Shown in pieces: positions 29,401 to 44,400 of a stretch of 64,000 nt of DNA (within the stretch, counting starts at the first letter, position 1; each line of letters starts with the position of its first letter). This DNA comes from Eutreptiella sp. 'Long Island Sound 2002' (taxonomy: Eukaryota; Euglenozoa; Euglenophyceae; Eutreptiales; Eutreptiaceae): contig OZ038382.1 of NCBI GenBank assembly GCA_964036045.1, positions 43,974,090 through 44,038,089 of the forward strand. The letters are read 5' to 3'. The position numbers were made by a program, and so were the translations under genes. The notes under the pieces were generated by a model, which saw nothing but the letters and a program-made list of their open reading frames with translations, was not told the origin of the DNA and ran no database searches.

Positions 29401-32400
29401 AGTTATTGCAGCTCCCCCTTCAGCGTTCCGGGAAGGCATTAGAAGAAAGTTTTGAAGGGGCATGTTCCATATTTTTGCAAAAAAGTTTCATTTTGGTACG
29501 CCACATTTATTGGATTTTCAGGTTGCTGCGTGGTGGTTGGCTAGGCTGTACGCGTGCTTTCGTAAAGTGGCACCTTTCGCCCTACCCGTTGAAGTTTTCG
29601 CTCTGGTCCACTGCCACCACACACCCACACTGCCATTGCACCCCCCGCCACCCCCGCGCGCGCGCGCTCGCTCGCCTCGTCTCGTCAAGCCAAGGCATGG
29701 CTGGCTTGGCTTGGCATGGTATGGTATGGCTTGGTGTGAGAGCCAGGTGCTTTCATAATGAAGTGTGGTGATACTTGCCGACACAATATCTCAAAATTGA
29801 ATTCGGGACTTTCTGTCAAGTTATTGCAGCCCCCCCTTCAGCGTTCCGGGAAGGCATTAGAAGAAAATTTAGAAGGGGCATGTTCCATATTTTTGCAAAA
29901 AAGTTTCATTTTGGTACGCCACATTTATTGGATTTTCAGGTTGCTGCGTGGTGGTTGGCTAGGCTGTACGCGTGCTTTCGTAAAGTGGCACCTTTCGCCC
30001 TACCCGTTGAAGTTTTCGCTCTGGTCCACTGCCACCACACACCCACACTGCCATTGCACCCCCCGCCACCCCCGCGCGCGCGCGCTCGCTCGCCTCGTCA
30101 TGTCAAGCCAAGGCATGGCTGGCTTGGCTTGGCATGGTATGGTATGGCTTGGTGTGAGAGCCAGGTGCTTTCATAATGAAGTGTGCTGATACTTGCCGAC
30201 ACAATATCTCAAAATTGAATTCGGGACTTTCTGTCAAGTTATTGCAGCTCCCCCTTCAGCGTTCCGGGAAGGCATTAGAAGAAAATTTGGAAGGGGCATG
30301 ATCCATATTTTTACAAAAAAGTTTCATTTTGGTACGCCACATTTATTGGATTTTCAGGTTGCTGCGTGGTGGTTGGCTAGGCTGTACGCGTGCTTTCGTA
30401 AAGTGGCACCTTTCGCCCTACCCGTTGAGGTTTTCGCTCTGGTCCACTGCCACCACACACCCACACTGCCATTGCACCCCCCGCCACCCCCGCGCGCGCG
30501 CGCTCGCTCGCCTCGTCTCGTCAAGCCAAGGCATGGCTGGCTTGGCTTGGCATGGTATGGTATGGCTTGGTGTGAGAGCCAGGTGCTTTCAAAATGAAGT
30601 GTGGTGATACTTGCCGACACAATATCTCAAAATTGAATTCGGGACTTTCTGTCAAGTTATTGCAGCTCCCCCCTCAGCGTTCCGGGAAGGCATTAGAAGA
30701 AAATTTAGAAGGGGCATGTTCCATATTTTTGCAAAAAAGTTTCATTTTGGTACGCCACATTTATTGGATTTTCAGGTTGCTGCATGGTGGTTGGCTAGGC
30801 TGTACGCGTGCTTTCGTAAAGTGGCACCTTTCGCCCTACCCGTTGAAGTTTTCGCTCTGGTCCACTGCCACCACACACCCACACTGCCATTGCACCCCCC
30901 GCCACCCCCGCGCGCGCGCGCTCGCTCGCCTCGTCTCGTCAAGCCAAGGCATGGCTGGCTTGGCTTGGCATGGTATGGTATGGCTTGGTGTGAGAGCCAG
31001 GTGCTTTCATAATGAAGTGTGGTGATACTTGCCGACACAATATCTCAAAATTGAATTCGGGACTTTCTGTCAAGTTATTGCAGCCCCCCCTTCAGCGTTC
31101 CGGGAAGGCATTAGAAGAAAATTTAGAAGGGGCATGTTCCATATTTTTGCAAAAAAGTTTCATTTTGGTACGCCACATTTATTGGATTTTCAGGTTGCTG
31201 CGTGGTGGTTGGCTAGGCTGTACGCGTGCTTTCGTAAAGTGGCACCTTTCGCCCTACCCGTTGAAGTTTTCGCTCTGGTCCACTGCCACCACACACCCGA
31301 ACTGCCATTGCACCCCCCGCCACCCCCGCGCGCGCGCGCTCGCTCGCCTCGTCTCGTCAAGCCAAGGCATGGCTGGCTTGGCTTTGCATGGTATGGTATG
31401 GCTTGGTGTGAGAGCCAGGTGCTTTCATAATGAAGTGTGCTGATACTTGCCGACACAATATCTCAAAATTGAATTCGGGACTTTCTGTCAAGTTATTGCA
31501 GCTCCCCCTTCAGCGTTCCGGGAAGGCATTAGAAGAAAATTTAGAAGGGGCATGTTCCATATTTTTACAAAAAAGTTTCATTTTGGTACGCCACATTTAT
31601 TGGATTTTCAGGTTGCTGCGTGGTGGTTGGCTAGGCTGTACGCGTGCTTTCGTAAAGTGGCACCTTTCGCCCTACCCGTTGAGGTTTTCGCTCTGGTCCA
31701 CTGCCACCACACACCCACACTGCCATTGCACCCACCGCCACCCCCGCGCGCGCGCGCTCGCTCGCCTCGTCTCGTCAAGCCAAGGCATGGCTGGCTTGGC
31801 TTGGCATGGTATGGTATGGCTTGGTGTGAGAGCCAGGTGCTTTCATAATGAAGTGTGCTGATACTTGCCGACACAATATCTCAAAATTGAATTCGGGACT
31901 TTCTGTCAAGTTATTGCAGCTCCCCCTTCAGCGTTCCGGGAAGGCATTAGAAGAAAATTTAGAAGGGGCATGATCCATATTTTTACAAAAAAGCTTCATT
32001 TTGGTACGCCACATTTATTGGATTTTCAGGTTGCTGCGTGGTGGTTGGCTAGGCTGTACGCGTGCTTTCGTAAAGTGGCACCTTTCGCCCTACCCGTTGA
32101 AGTTTTCGCTCTGGTCCACTGCCACCACACACCCACACTGCCATTGCACCCCCCGCCACCCCCGCGCGCGCGCGCTCGCTCGCCTCGTCTCGTCAAGCCA
32201 AGGCATGGCTGGCTTGGCTTGGCATGGTATGGTATGGCTTGGTGTGAGAGCCAGGTGCTTTCATAATGAAGTGTGGTGATACTTGCCGACACAATATCTC
32301 AAAATTGAATTCGGGACTTTCTGTCAAGTTATTGCAGCTCCCCCCTCAGCGTTCCGGGAAGGCATTAGAAGAAAATTTAGAAGGGGCATGTTCCATATTT

Positions 32401-35400
32401 TTGCAAAAAAGTTTCATTTTGGTACGCCACATTTATTGGATTTTCAGGTTGCTGCATGGTGGTTGGCTAGGCTGTACGCGTGCTTTCGTAAAGTGGCACC
32501 TTTCGCCCTACCCGTTGAAGTTTTCGCTCTGGTCCACTGCCACCACACACCCACACTGCCATTGCACCCCCCGCCACCCCCGCGCGCGCGCGCTCGCTCG
32601 CCTCGTCTCGTCAAGCCAAGGCATGGCTGGCTTGGCTTGGCATGGTATGGTATGGCTTGGTGTGAGAGCCAGGTGCTTTCATAATGAAGTGTGGTGATAC
32701 TTGCCGACACAATATCTCAGAATTGAATTCGGGACTTTCTGTCAAGTTATTGCAGCTCCCCATTCAGCGTTCCGGGAAGGCATTAGAAGAAAGTTTTGAA
32801 GGGGCATGTTCCATATTTTTGCAAAAAAGTTTCATTTTGGTACGCCACATTTATTGGATTTTCAGGTTGCTGCGTGGTGGTTGGCTAGGCTGTACGCGTG
32901 CTTTCGTAAAGTGGCACCTTTCGCCCTACCCGTTGAAGTTTTCGCTCTGGTCCACTGCCACCACACACCCACACTGCCATTGCACCCCCCGCCACCCCCG
33001 CGCGCGCGCGCTCGCTCGCCTCGTCTCGTCAAGCCAAGGCATGGCTGGCTTGGCTTGGCATGGTATGGTATGGCTTGGTGTGAGAGCCAGGTGCTTTCAT
33101 AATGAAGTGTGGTGATACTTGCCGACACAATATCTCAAAATTTAATTCGGGACTTTCTGTCAAGTTATTGCAGCCCCCCCTTCAGCGTTCCGGGAAGGCA
33201 TTAGAAGAAAATTTAGAAGGGGCATGTTCCATATTTTTGCAAAAAAGTTTCATTTTGGTACGCCACATTTATTGGATTTTCAGGTTGCTGCGTGGTGGTT
33301 GGCTAGGCTGTACGCGTGCTTTCGTAAAGTGGCACCTTTCGCCCTACCCGTTGAAGTTTTCGCTCTGGTCCACTGCCACCACACACCCACACTGCCATTG
33401 CACCCCCCGCCACCCCCGCGCGCGCGCGCTCGCTCGCCTCGTCTCGTCAAGCCAAGGCATGGCTGGCTTGGCTTGGCATGGTATGGTATGGCTTGGTGTG
33501 AGAGCCAGGTGCTTTCATAATGAAGTGTGCTGATACTTGCCGACACAATATCTCAAAATTGAATTCGGGACTTTCTGTCAAGTTATTGCAGCTCCCCCTT
33601 CAGCGTTCCGGGAAGGCATTAGAAGAAAATTTAGAAGGGGCATGTGCCATATTTTTACAAAAAAGTTTCATTTTGGTACGCCACATTTATTGGATTTTCA
33701 GGTTGCTGCGTGGTGGTTGGCTAGGCTGTACGCGTGCTTTCGTAAAGTGGCACCTTTCGCCCTACCCGTTGAAGTTTTCGCTCTGGTCCACTGCCACCAC
33801 ACACCCACACTGCCATTGCACCCCCCGCCACCCCGGCGCGCGCGCGCTCGCTCGCCTCGTCTCGTCAAGCCAAGGCATGGCTGGCTTGGCTTGGCATGGT
33901 ATGGTATGGCTTGGTGTGAGAGCCAGGTGCTTTCATAATGAAGTGTGGTGATACTTGCCGACACAATATCTCAAAATTGAATTCGGGACTTTCTGTCAAG
34001 TTATTGCAGCTCCCCCTTCAGCGTTCCGGGAAGGCATTAGAAGAAAATTTAGAAGGGGCATGTTCCATATTTTTGAAAAAAAGTTTCATTTTGTACGCCA
34101 CATTTATTGGATTTTCAGGTTGCTGCGTGGTGGTTGGCTAGGCTGTACGCGTGCTTTCGTAAAGTGGCACCTTTCGCCCTACCCGTTGAAGTTTTCGCTC
34201 TGGTCCACTGCCACCACACACCCACACTTCCATTGCACCCCCCGCCACCCCCGCGCGCGCGCGCTCGCTCGCCTCGTCTCGTCAAGCCAAGGCATGGCTG
34301 GCTTGGCTTGGCATGGTATGGTATGGCTTGGTGTGCGAGCCAGGTGCTTTCATAATGAAGTGTGCTGATACTTGCCGACACAATATCTCAAAATTGAATT
34401 CGGGACTTTCTGTCAATTTATTGCAGCTCCCCCTTCAGCGTTCCGGGAAGGCATTAGAAGAAAATTTAGAAGGGGCATGTTCCATATTTTTACAAAAAAG
34501 TTTCATTTTTGTACGCCACATTTATTGGATTTTCAGGTTGCTGCGTGGTGGTTGGCTAGGCTGTACGCGTGCTTTCGTAAAGTGGCACCTTTCGCCCTAC
34601 CCGTTGAAGTTTTTGCTCTGGTCCACTGCCACCACACACCCACACTGCCATTGCACCCACCGCCACCCCCGCGCGCGCGCGCTCGCTCGCCTCGTCTCGT
34701 CAAGCCAAGGCATGGCTGGCTTGGCTTGGCATGGTATGGTATGGCTTGGTGTGAGAGTCAGGTGCTTTCATAATGAAGTGTGGTGATACTTGCCGACACA
34801 ATATCTCAAAATTGAATTCGGGACTTTCTGTCAAGTTATTGCAGCTCCCCCTTCAGCGTTCCGGGAAGGCATTAGAAGAAAATTTAGAAGGGGCATGTTC
34901 CATATTTTTACAAAAAAGTTTCATTTTGGTACGCCACATTTATTGGATTTTCAGGTTGCTGCGTGGTGGTTGGCTAGGCTGTACGCGTGCTTTCGTAAAG
35001 TGGCACCTTTCGCCCTACCCGTTGAAGTTTTCGCTCTGGTCCACTGCCACCACACACCCACACTGCCATTGCACCCCCCGCCACCCCCGCGCGCGCGCGC
35101 TCGCTCGCCTCGTCTCGTCAAGCCAAGGCATGGCTGGCTTGGCTTGGCATGGTATGGTATGGCTTGGTGTGAGAGCCAGGTGCTTTCATAATGAAGTGTG
35201 GTGATACTTGCCGACACAATATCTCAAAATTGAATTCGGGACTTTCTGTCAAGTTATTGCAGCTCCCCCTTCAGCGTTCCGGGAAGGCATTAGAAGAAAA
35301 TTTAGAAGGGGCATGCTCCATATTTTTGCAAAAAAGTTTCATTTTGTACGCCACATTTATTGGATTTTCAGGTTGCTGCGTGGTGGTTGGCTAGGCTGTA

Positions 35401-38400
35401 CGCGTGCTTTCGTAAAGTGGCACCTTTCGCCCTACCCGTTGAAGTTTTCGCTCTGGTCCACTGCCACCACACACCCACACTTCCATTGCACCCCCCGCCA
35501 CCCCCGCGCGCGCGCGCTCGCTCGCCTCGTCTCGTCAAGCCAAGGCATGGCTGGCTTGGCTTGGCATGGTATGGTATGGCTTGGTGTGCGAGCCAGGTGC
35601 TCTCATAATGAAGTGTGCTGATACTTGCCGACACAATATCTCAAAATTGAATTCGGGACTTTCTGTCAATTTATTGCAGCTCCCCCTTCAGCGTTCCGGG
35701 AAGGCATTAGAAGAAAATTTAGAAGGGGCATGTTCCATATTTTTACAAAAAAGTTTCATTTTTGTACGCCACATTTATTGGATTTTCAGGTTGCTGCGTG
35801 GTGGTTGGCTAGGCTGTACGCGTGCTTTCGTAAAGTGGCACCTTTCGCCCTACCCGTTGAAGTTTTTGCTCTGGTCCACTGCCACCACACACCCACACTG
35901 CCATTGCACCCACCGCCACCCCCGCGCGCGCGCGCTCGCTCGCCTCGTCTCGTCAAGCCAAGGCATGGCTGGCTTGGCTTGGCATGGTATTGTATGGCTT
36001 GGTGTGAGAGTCAGGTGCTTTCATAATGAAGTGTGGTGATACTTGCCGACACAATATCTCAAAATTGAATTCGGGACTTTCTGTCAAGTTATTGCAGCTC
36101 CCCCTTCAGCGTTCCGGGAAGGCATTAGAAGAAAATTTAGAAGAGGGATTTTCCATATTTTTGCAAAAAAGTTTCATTTTGGTACGCCACATTTATTGGA
36201 TTTTCAGGTTGTTGCGTGGTGGTTGGCTAGGCTGTACGCGTGCTTTCGTAAAGTGGCACCTTTCGCCCTACCCGTTGAAGTTTTCGCTCTGGTCCACTGC
36301 CACCACACACCCACACTGCCATTGCACCCCCCGCCACCCCCGCGCGCGCGCGCTCGCTCGCCTCGTCTCGTCAAGCCAAGGCATGGCTGGCTTGGCTTGG
36401 CATGGTATGGTATGGCTTGGTGTGAGAGCCAGGTGCTTTCATAATGAAGTGTGGTGATACTTGCCGACACAATATCTCAAAATTGAATTCGGGACTTTCT
36501 GTCAAGTTATTGCAGCTCCCCCTTCAGCGTTCCGGGAAGGCATTAGAAGAAAGTTTTGAAGGGGCATGTTCCATATTTTTGCAAAAAAGTTTCATTTTGG
36601 TACGCCACATTTATTGGATTTTCAGGTTGCTGCGTGGTGGTTGGCTAGGCTGTACGCGTGCTTTCGTAAAGTGGCACCTTTCGCCCTACCCGTTGAAGTT
36701 TTCGCTCTGGTCCACTGCCACCACACACCCACACTGCCATTGCACCCCCCGCCACCCCCGCGCGCGCGCGCTCGCTCGCCTCGTCTCGTCAAGCCAAGGC
36801 ATGGCTGGCTTGGCTTGGCATGGTATGGTATGGCTTGGTGTGAGAGCCAGGTGCTTTCATAATGAAGTGTGCTGATACTTGCCGACACAATATCTCAAAA
36901 TTGAATTCGGGACTTTCTGTCAAGTTATTGCAGCTCCCCCTTCAGCGTTCCGGGAAGGCATTAGAACAAAATTTAGAAGGGGCATGTTCCATATTTTTAC
37001 AAAAAAGTTACATTTTGGTACGCCACATTTTTTGGATTTTCAGGTTGCTGCGTGGTGGTTGGCTAGGCTGTACGCGTGCTTTCGTAAAGTGGCACCTTTC
37101 GCCCTACCCGTTGAAGTTTTCGCTCTGGTCCACTGCCACCACACACCCACACTGCCATTGCACCCCCCGCCACCCCCGCGCGCGCGCGCTCGCTCGCCTC
37201 GTCTCGTCAAGCCAAGGCATGGCTGGCTTGGCTTGGCATGGTATGGTATGGCTTGGTGTGAGAGCCAGGTGCTTTCATAATGAAGTGTGGTGATACTTGC
37301 CGACACAATATCTCAAAATTGAATTCGGGACTTTCTGTCAAGTTATTGCAGCTCCCCCTTCAGCGTTCCGGGAAGGCATTAGAAGAAAATTTAGAAGGGG
37401 CATGTTCCATATTTTTGGGAAAAAGTTTCATTTTGTACGCCACATTCATTGGAATTTCAGGTTGCTGCGTGGTGGTTGGCTAGGCTGTACGCGTGCTTTC
37501 GTAAAGTGGCACCCTTCGCCCTACCCGTTGAAGTTTTCGCTCTGGTCCACTGCCACCACACACCCACACTTCCATAGCACCCCCCGCCACCCCCGCGCGC
37601 GCGCGCTCGCTCGCCTCGTCTCGTCAAGCCAAGGCATGGCTGGCTTGGCTTGGCATGGTATGGTATGGCTTGGTGTGAGAGCCAGGTGCTTTCATAATGA
37701 AGTGTGCTGATACTTGCCGACACAATATCTCAAAATTGAATTCGGGACTTTCTGTCAATTTATTGCAGCTCCCCCTTCAGCGTTCCGGGAAGGCATTAGA
37801 AGAAAATTTAGAAGGGGCATGTTCCATATTTTTACAAAAAAGTTTCATTTTTGTACGCCACATTTATTGGATTTTCAGGTTGCTGCGTGGTGGTTGGCTA
37901 GGCTGTACGCGTGCTTTCGTAAAGTGGCACCTTTCGCCCTACCCGTTGAAGTTTTCGCTCTGGTCCACTGCCACCACACACCCACACTGCCATTGCACCC
38001 ACCGCCACCCCCGCGCGCGCGCGCTCGCTCGCCTCGTCTCGTCAAGCCAAGGCATGGCTGGCTTGGCTTGGCATGGTATGGTATGGCTTGGTGTGAGAGT
38101 CAGGTGCTTTCTTAATGAAGTGTGGTGATACTTGCCGACACAATATCTCAAAATTGAATTCGGGACTTTCTGTCAAGTTATTGCAGCTCCCCCTTCAGCG
38201 TTCCGGGAAGGCATTAGAGGAAAATTTGGAAGGGGCATGTTCCATATTTTTGCAAAAAAGTTTCATTTTGGTACGCCACATTTATTGGATTTTCAGGTTG
38301 CTGCGTGGTGGTTGGCTAGGCTGTACGCGTGCTTTCGTAAAGTGGCACCTTTCGCCCTACCCGTTGAAGTTTTCGCTCTGGTCCACTGCCACCACACACC

Positions 38401-41400
38401 CACACTGCCATTGCACCCCCCGCCACCCCCGCGCGCGCGCGCTCGCTCGCCTCGTCTCGTCAAGCCAAGGCATGGCTGGCTTGGCTTGGCATGGTATGGT
38501 ATGGCTTGGTGTGAGAGCCAGGTGCTTTCATAATGAAGTGTGGTGATACTTGCCGACACAATATCTCAAAATTGAATTCGGGACTTTCTGTCAAGTTATT
38601 GCAGCTCCCCCTTCAGCGTTCCGGGAAGGCATTAGAAGAAAGTTTTGAAGGGGCATGTTCCATATTTTTGCAAAAAAGTTTCATTTTGGTACGCCACATT
38701 TATTGGATTTTCAGGTTGCTGCGTGGTGGTTGGCTAGGCTGTACGCGTGCTTTCGTAAAGTGGCACCTTTCGCCCTACCCGTTGAAGTTTTCGCTCTGGT
38801 CCACTGCCACCACACACCCACACTGCCATTGCACCCCCCGCCACCCCCCCGCGCGCGCGCTCGCTCGCCTCGTCTCGTCAAGCCAAGGCATGGCTGGCTT
38901 GGCTTGGCATGGTATGGTATGGCTTGGTGTGAGAGCCAGGTGCTTTCATAATGAAGTGTGGTGATACTTGCCGACACAATATCTCAAAATTGAATTCGGG
39001 ACTTTCTGTCAAGTTATTGCAGCCCCCCCTTCAGCGTTCCGGGAAGGCATTAGAAGAAAATTTAGAAGGGGCATGTTCCATATTTTTGCAAAAAAGTTTC
39101 ATTTTGGTACGCCACATTTATTGGATTTTCAGGTTGCTGCGTGGTGGTTGGCTAGGCTGTACGCGTGCTTTCGTAAAGTGGCACCTTTCGCCCTACCCGT
39201 TGAAGTTTTCGCTCTGGTCCACTGCCACCACACACCCACACTGCCATTGCACCCCCCGCCACCCCCGCGCGCGCGCGCTCGCTCGCCTCGTCTCGTCAAG
39301 CCAAGGCATGGCTGGCTTGGCTTGGCATGGTATGGTATGGCTTGGTGTGAGAGCCAGGTGCTTTCATAATGAAGTGTGCTGATACTTGCCGACACAATAT
39401 CTCAAAATTGAATTCGGGACTTTCTGTCAAGTTATTGCAGCTCCCCCTTCAGCGTTCCGGGAAGGCATTAGAAGAAAATTTAGAAGGGGCATGTTCCATA
39501 TTTTTACAAAAAAGTTTCATTTTGGTACGCCACATTTATTGGATTTTCAGGTTGCTGCGTGGTGGTTGGCTAGGCTGTACGCGTGCTTTCGTAAAGTGGC
39601 ACCTTTCGCCCTACCCGTTGAAGTTTTCGCTCTGGTCCACTGCCACCACACACCCACACTGCCATTGCACCCACCGCCACCCCCGCGCGCGCGCGCTCGC
39701 TCGCCTCGTCTCGTCAAGCCAAGGCATGGCTGGCTTGGCTTGGCATGGTATGGTATGGCTTGGTGTGAGAGTCAGGTGCTTTCATAATGAAGTGTGGTGA
39801 TACTTGCCGACACAATATCTCAAAATTGAATTCGGGACTTTCTGTCAAGTTATTGCAGCTCCCCCTTCAGCGTTCCGGGAAGGCATTAGAAGAAAATTTA
39901 GAAGGGGCATGTTCCATATTTTTACAAAAAAGTTTCATTTTGGTACGCCACATTTATTGGATTTTCAGGTTGCTGCGTGGTGGTTGGCTAGGCTGTACGC
40001 GTGCTTTCGTAAAGTGGCACCTTTCGCCCTACCCGTTGAAGTTTTCGCTCTGGTCCACTGCCACCACACACCCACACTGCCATTGCACCCCCCGCCACCC
40101 CCGCGCGCGCGCGCTCGCTCGCCTCGTCTCGTCAAGCCAAGGCATGGCTGGCTTGGCTTGGCATGGTATGGTATGGCTTGGTGTGAGAGCCAGGTGCTTT
40201 CATAATGAAGTGTGCTGATACTTGCCGACACAATATCTCAAAATTGAATTCGGGACTTTCTGTCAAGTTATTGCAGCTCCCCCTTCAGCGTTCCGGAAAG
40301 GCATTAGAAGAAAATTTAGAAGGGGCATGTTCCATATTTTTACAAAAAAGTTTCATTTTGGTACGCCACATTTATTGGATTTTCAGGTTGCTGCGTGGTG
40401 GTTGGCTAGGCTGTACGCGTGCTTTCGTAAAGTGGCACCTTTCGCCCTACCCGTTGAAGTTTTCGCTCTGGTCCACTGCCACCACACACCCACACTGCCA
40501 TTGCACCCACCGCCACCCCCGCGCGCGCGCGCTTGCTCGCCTCGTCTCGTCAAGCCAAGGCATGGCTGGCTTGGCTTGGCATGGTATGGTATGGCTTGGT
40601 GTGAGAGTCAGGTGCTTTCATAATGAAGTGTGGTGATACTTGCCGACACAATATCTCAAAATTGAATTCGGGACTTTCTGTCAAGTTATTGCAGCTCCCC
40701 CTTCAGCGTTCCGGGAAGGCATTAGAAGAAAATTTAGAAGGGGCATGTTCCATATTTTTACAAAAAAGTTTCATTTTGGTACGCCACATTTATTGGATTT
40801 TCAGGTTGCTGCGTGGTGGTTGGCTAGGCTGTACGCGTGCTTTCGTAAAGTGGCACCTTTCGCCCTACCCGTTGAAGTTTTCGCTCTGGTCCACTGCCAA
40901 CACACACCCACACTGCCATTGCACCCACCGCCACCCCCGCGCGCGCGCGCTCGCTCGCCTCGTCTCGTCAAGCCAAGGCATGGCTGGCTTGGCTTGGCAT
41001 GGTATGGTATGGCTTGGTGTGAGAGCCAGGTGCTTTCATAATGAAGTGTGCTGATACTTGCCGACACAATATCTCAAAATTGAATTCGGGACTTTCTGTC
41101 AAGTTATTGCAGCTCCCCCTTCAGCGTTCCGGAAAGGCATTAGAAGAAAATTTAGAAGGGGCATGTTCCATATTTTTACAAAAAAGTTTCATTTTGGTAC
41201 GCCACATTTATTGGATTTTCAGGTTGCTGCGTGGTGGTTGGCTAGGCTGTACGCGTGCTTTCGTAAAGTGGCACCTTTCGCCCTACCCGTTGAAGTTTTC
41301 GCTCTGGTCCACTGCCACCACACACCCACACTGCCATTGCACCCACCGCCACCCCCGCGCGCGCGCGCTCGCTCGCCTCGTCTCGTCAAGCCAAGGCATG

Positions 41401-41458
41401 GCTGGCTTGGCTTGGCATGGTATGGTATGGCTTGGTGTGAGAGTCAGGTGCTTTCATA
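26414..41458. repeat. Satellite zone 2, GTGTGCTGATAC subfamily
   Basis: Monomers with GTGTGCTGATAC in place of GTGTGGTGATAC occur only here (26414, 28504, 30176, 31430, 31848, 33520, 34355, 35608, 36862, 37697, 39369, 40205, 41041), most with TTTTTACAAAAAAG. Nested higher-order repeats include 2 monomers (836 bp: 39369, 40205, 41041), 3 monomers (1253 bp: 33938 to 35191) and 4 monomers (1672 bp: 30176-30594 to 31848-32266). The 417-bp monomers at 33938, 35191 and 37280 share a single-base loss near TTTTGTACGCC. Confidence 0.75.
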
Positions 41459-44400
41459 ATGAAGTGTGGTGATACTTGCCGACACAATATCTCAAAATTG
41501 AATTCGGGACTTTCTGTCAAGTTATTGCAGCTCCCCCTTCAGCGTTCCGGGAAGGCATTAGAAGAAAATTTAGAAGGGGCATGTTCCATATTTTTGCAAA
41601 AAAGTTTCATTTTGGTACGCCACATTTATTGGATTTTCAGGTTGCTGCGTGGTGGTTGGCTAGGCTGTACGCGTGCTTTCGTAAAGTGGCACCTTTCGCC
41701 CTACCCGTTGAAGTTTTCGCTCTGGTCCACTGCCACCACACACCCACACTGCCATTGCACCCCCCGCCACCCCCGCGCGCGCGCGCTCGCTCGCCTCGTC
41801 TCGTCAAGCCAAGGCATGGCTGGCTTGGCTTGGCATGGTATGGTATGGCTTGGTGTGAGAGCCAGGTGCTTTCATAATGAAGTGTGGTGATACTTGCCGA
41901 CACAATATCTCAAAATTGAATTCGGGACTTTCTGTCAAGTTATTGCAGCTCCCCCTTCAGCGTTCCGGGAAGGCATTAGAAGAAAGTTTTGAAGGGGCAT
42001 GTTCCATATTTTTGCAAAAAAGTTTCATTTTGGTACGCCACATTTATTGGATTTTCAGGTTGCTGCGTGGTGGTTGGCTAGGCTGTACGCGTGCTTTCGT
42101 AAAGTGGCACCTTTCGCCCTACCCGTTGAAGTTTTCGCTCTGGTCCACTGCCACCACACACCCACACTGCCATTGCACCCCCCGCCACCCCCGCGCGCGC
42201 GCGCTCGCTCGCCTCGTCTCGTCAAGCCAAGGCATGGCTGGCTTGGCTTGGCATGGTATGGTATGGCTTGGTGTGAGAGCCAGGTGCTTTCATAATGAAG
42301 TGTGGTGATACTTGCCGACACAATATCTCAAAATTGAATTCGGGACTTTCTGTCAAGTTATTGCAGCACCCCCTTCAGCGTTCCGGGAAGGCATTAGAAG
42401 AAAATTTAGAAGGGGCATGTTCCATATTTTTGCAAAAAAGTTTCATTTTGGTACGCCACATTTATTGGATTTTCAGGTTGCTGCGTGGTGGTTGGCTAGG
42501 CTGTACGCGTGCTTTCGTAAAGTGGCACCTTTCGCCCTACTCGTTGAAGTTTTCGCTCTGGTCCACTGCCACCACACACCCACACTGCCATTGCACCCAC
42601 CGCCACCCCCGCGCGCGCGCGCTCGCTCGCCTCGTCTCGTCAAGCCAAGGCATTGCTGGCTTGGCTTGGCATGGTATGGTATGGCTTGGTGTGAGAGCCA
42701 GGTGCTTTCATAATGAAGTGTGGTGATACTTGCCGACAGAATATCTGAAAATTGAATTCGGGACTTTCTGTCAAGTTATTGCAGCTCCCCCTTCAGCGTT
42801 CCGGGAAGGCATTAGAAGAAAATTTAGAAGGGGCATGTTCCGTATTTTTGCAAAAAAGTTTCATTTTGGTACGCCACATTTATTGGATTTTCAGGTTGCT
42901 GCGTGGTGGTTGGCTAGGCTGTACGCGTGCTTTCGTAAAGTGGCACCTTTCGCCCTACCCGTTGAAGTTTTCGCTCTGGTCCACTGCCACCACACACCCA
43001 CACTGTCATTGCATCCCCCGCCACCCCCGCGCGCGCGCGCTCGGTCGCCTCGTCTCGTCAAGCCAAGGCATGGCTGGCTTGGCTTGGCATGGTATGGTAT
43101 GGCTTGGTGTGAGAGCCAGGTGCTTTCATAATGAAGTGTGGTGATACTTGCCGACACAATATCTCAAAATTGAATTCGGGACTTTCTGTCAAGTTATTGC
43201 AGCTCCCCCTTCAGCGTTCCGGGAAGGCATTAGAAGAAAATTTAGAAGGGGCATGTTCCATATTTTTACAAAAAAGTTTCATTTTGGTACGCCACATTTA
43301 TTGGATTTTCAGGTTGCTGCGTGGTGGTTGGCTAGGCTGTACGCGTGCTTTCGTAAAGTGGCACCTTTCGCCCTACCCGTTGAAGTTTTCGCTCTGGTCC
43401 ACTGCCACCACACACCCACACTGCCATTGCACCCACCGCCACCCCCGCGCGCGCTCGCTCGCTCGCCTCGTCTCGTCAAGCCAAGGCATGGCTGGCTTGG
43501 CTTGGCATGGTATGGTATGGCTTGGTGTGAGAGTCAGGTGCTTTCATAATGAAGTGTGGTGATACTTGCCGACACAATATCTCAAAATTGAATTCGGGAC
43601 TTTCTGTCAAGTTATTGCAGCTCCCCCTTCAGCGTTCCGGGAATGCATTAGAAGAAAATTTAGAAGGGGCATGTTCCATATTTTTGCAAAAAAGTTTCAT
43701 TTTGGTACGCCACATTTATTGGATTTTCAGGTTGCTGCGTGGTGGTTGGCTAGGCTGTACGCGTGCTTTCGTAAAGTGGCACCTTTCGCCCTACCCGTTG
43801 AAGTTTTCGCTCTGGTCCACTGCCACCACACACCCACACTGCCATTGCACCCCCCGCCACCCCCGCGCGCGCGCGCTCGCTCGCCTCGTCTCGTCAAGCC
43901 AAGGCATGGCTGGCTTGGCTTGGCATGGTATGGTATGGCTTGGTGTGAGAGCCAGGTGCTTTCATAATGAAGTGTGGTGATACTTGCCGACACAATATCT
44001 CAAAATTGAATTCGGGACTTTCTGTCAAGTTATTGCAGCTCCCCCTTCAGCGTTCCGGGAAGGCATTAGAAGAAAGTTTTGAAGGGGCATGTTCCATATT
44101 TTTGCAAAAAAGTTTCATTTTGGTACGCCACATTTATTGGATTTTCAGGTTGCTGCGTGGTGGTTGGCTAGGCTGTACGCGTGCTTTCGTAAAGTGGCAC
44201 CTTTCGCCCTACCCGTTGAAGTTTTCGCTCTGGTCCACTGCCACCACACACCCACACTGCCATTGCACCCCCCGCCACCCCCGCGCGCGCGCGCTCGCTC
44301 GCCTCGTCTCGTCAAGCCAAGGCATGGCTGGCTTGGCTTGGCATGGTATGGTATGGCTTGGTGTGAGAGCCAGGTGCTTTCATAATGAAGTGTGGTGATA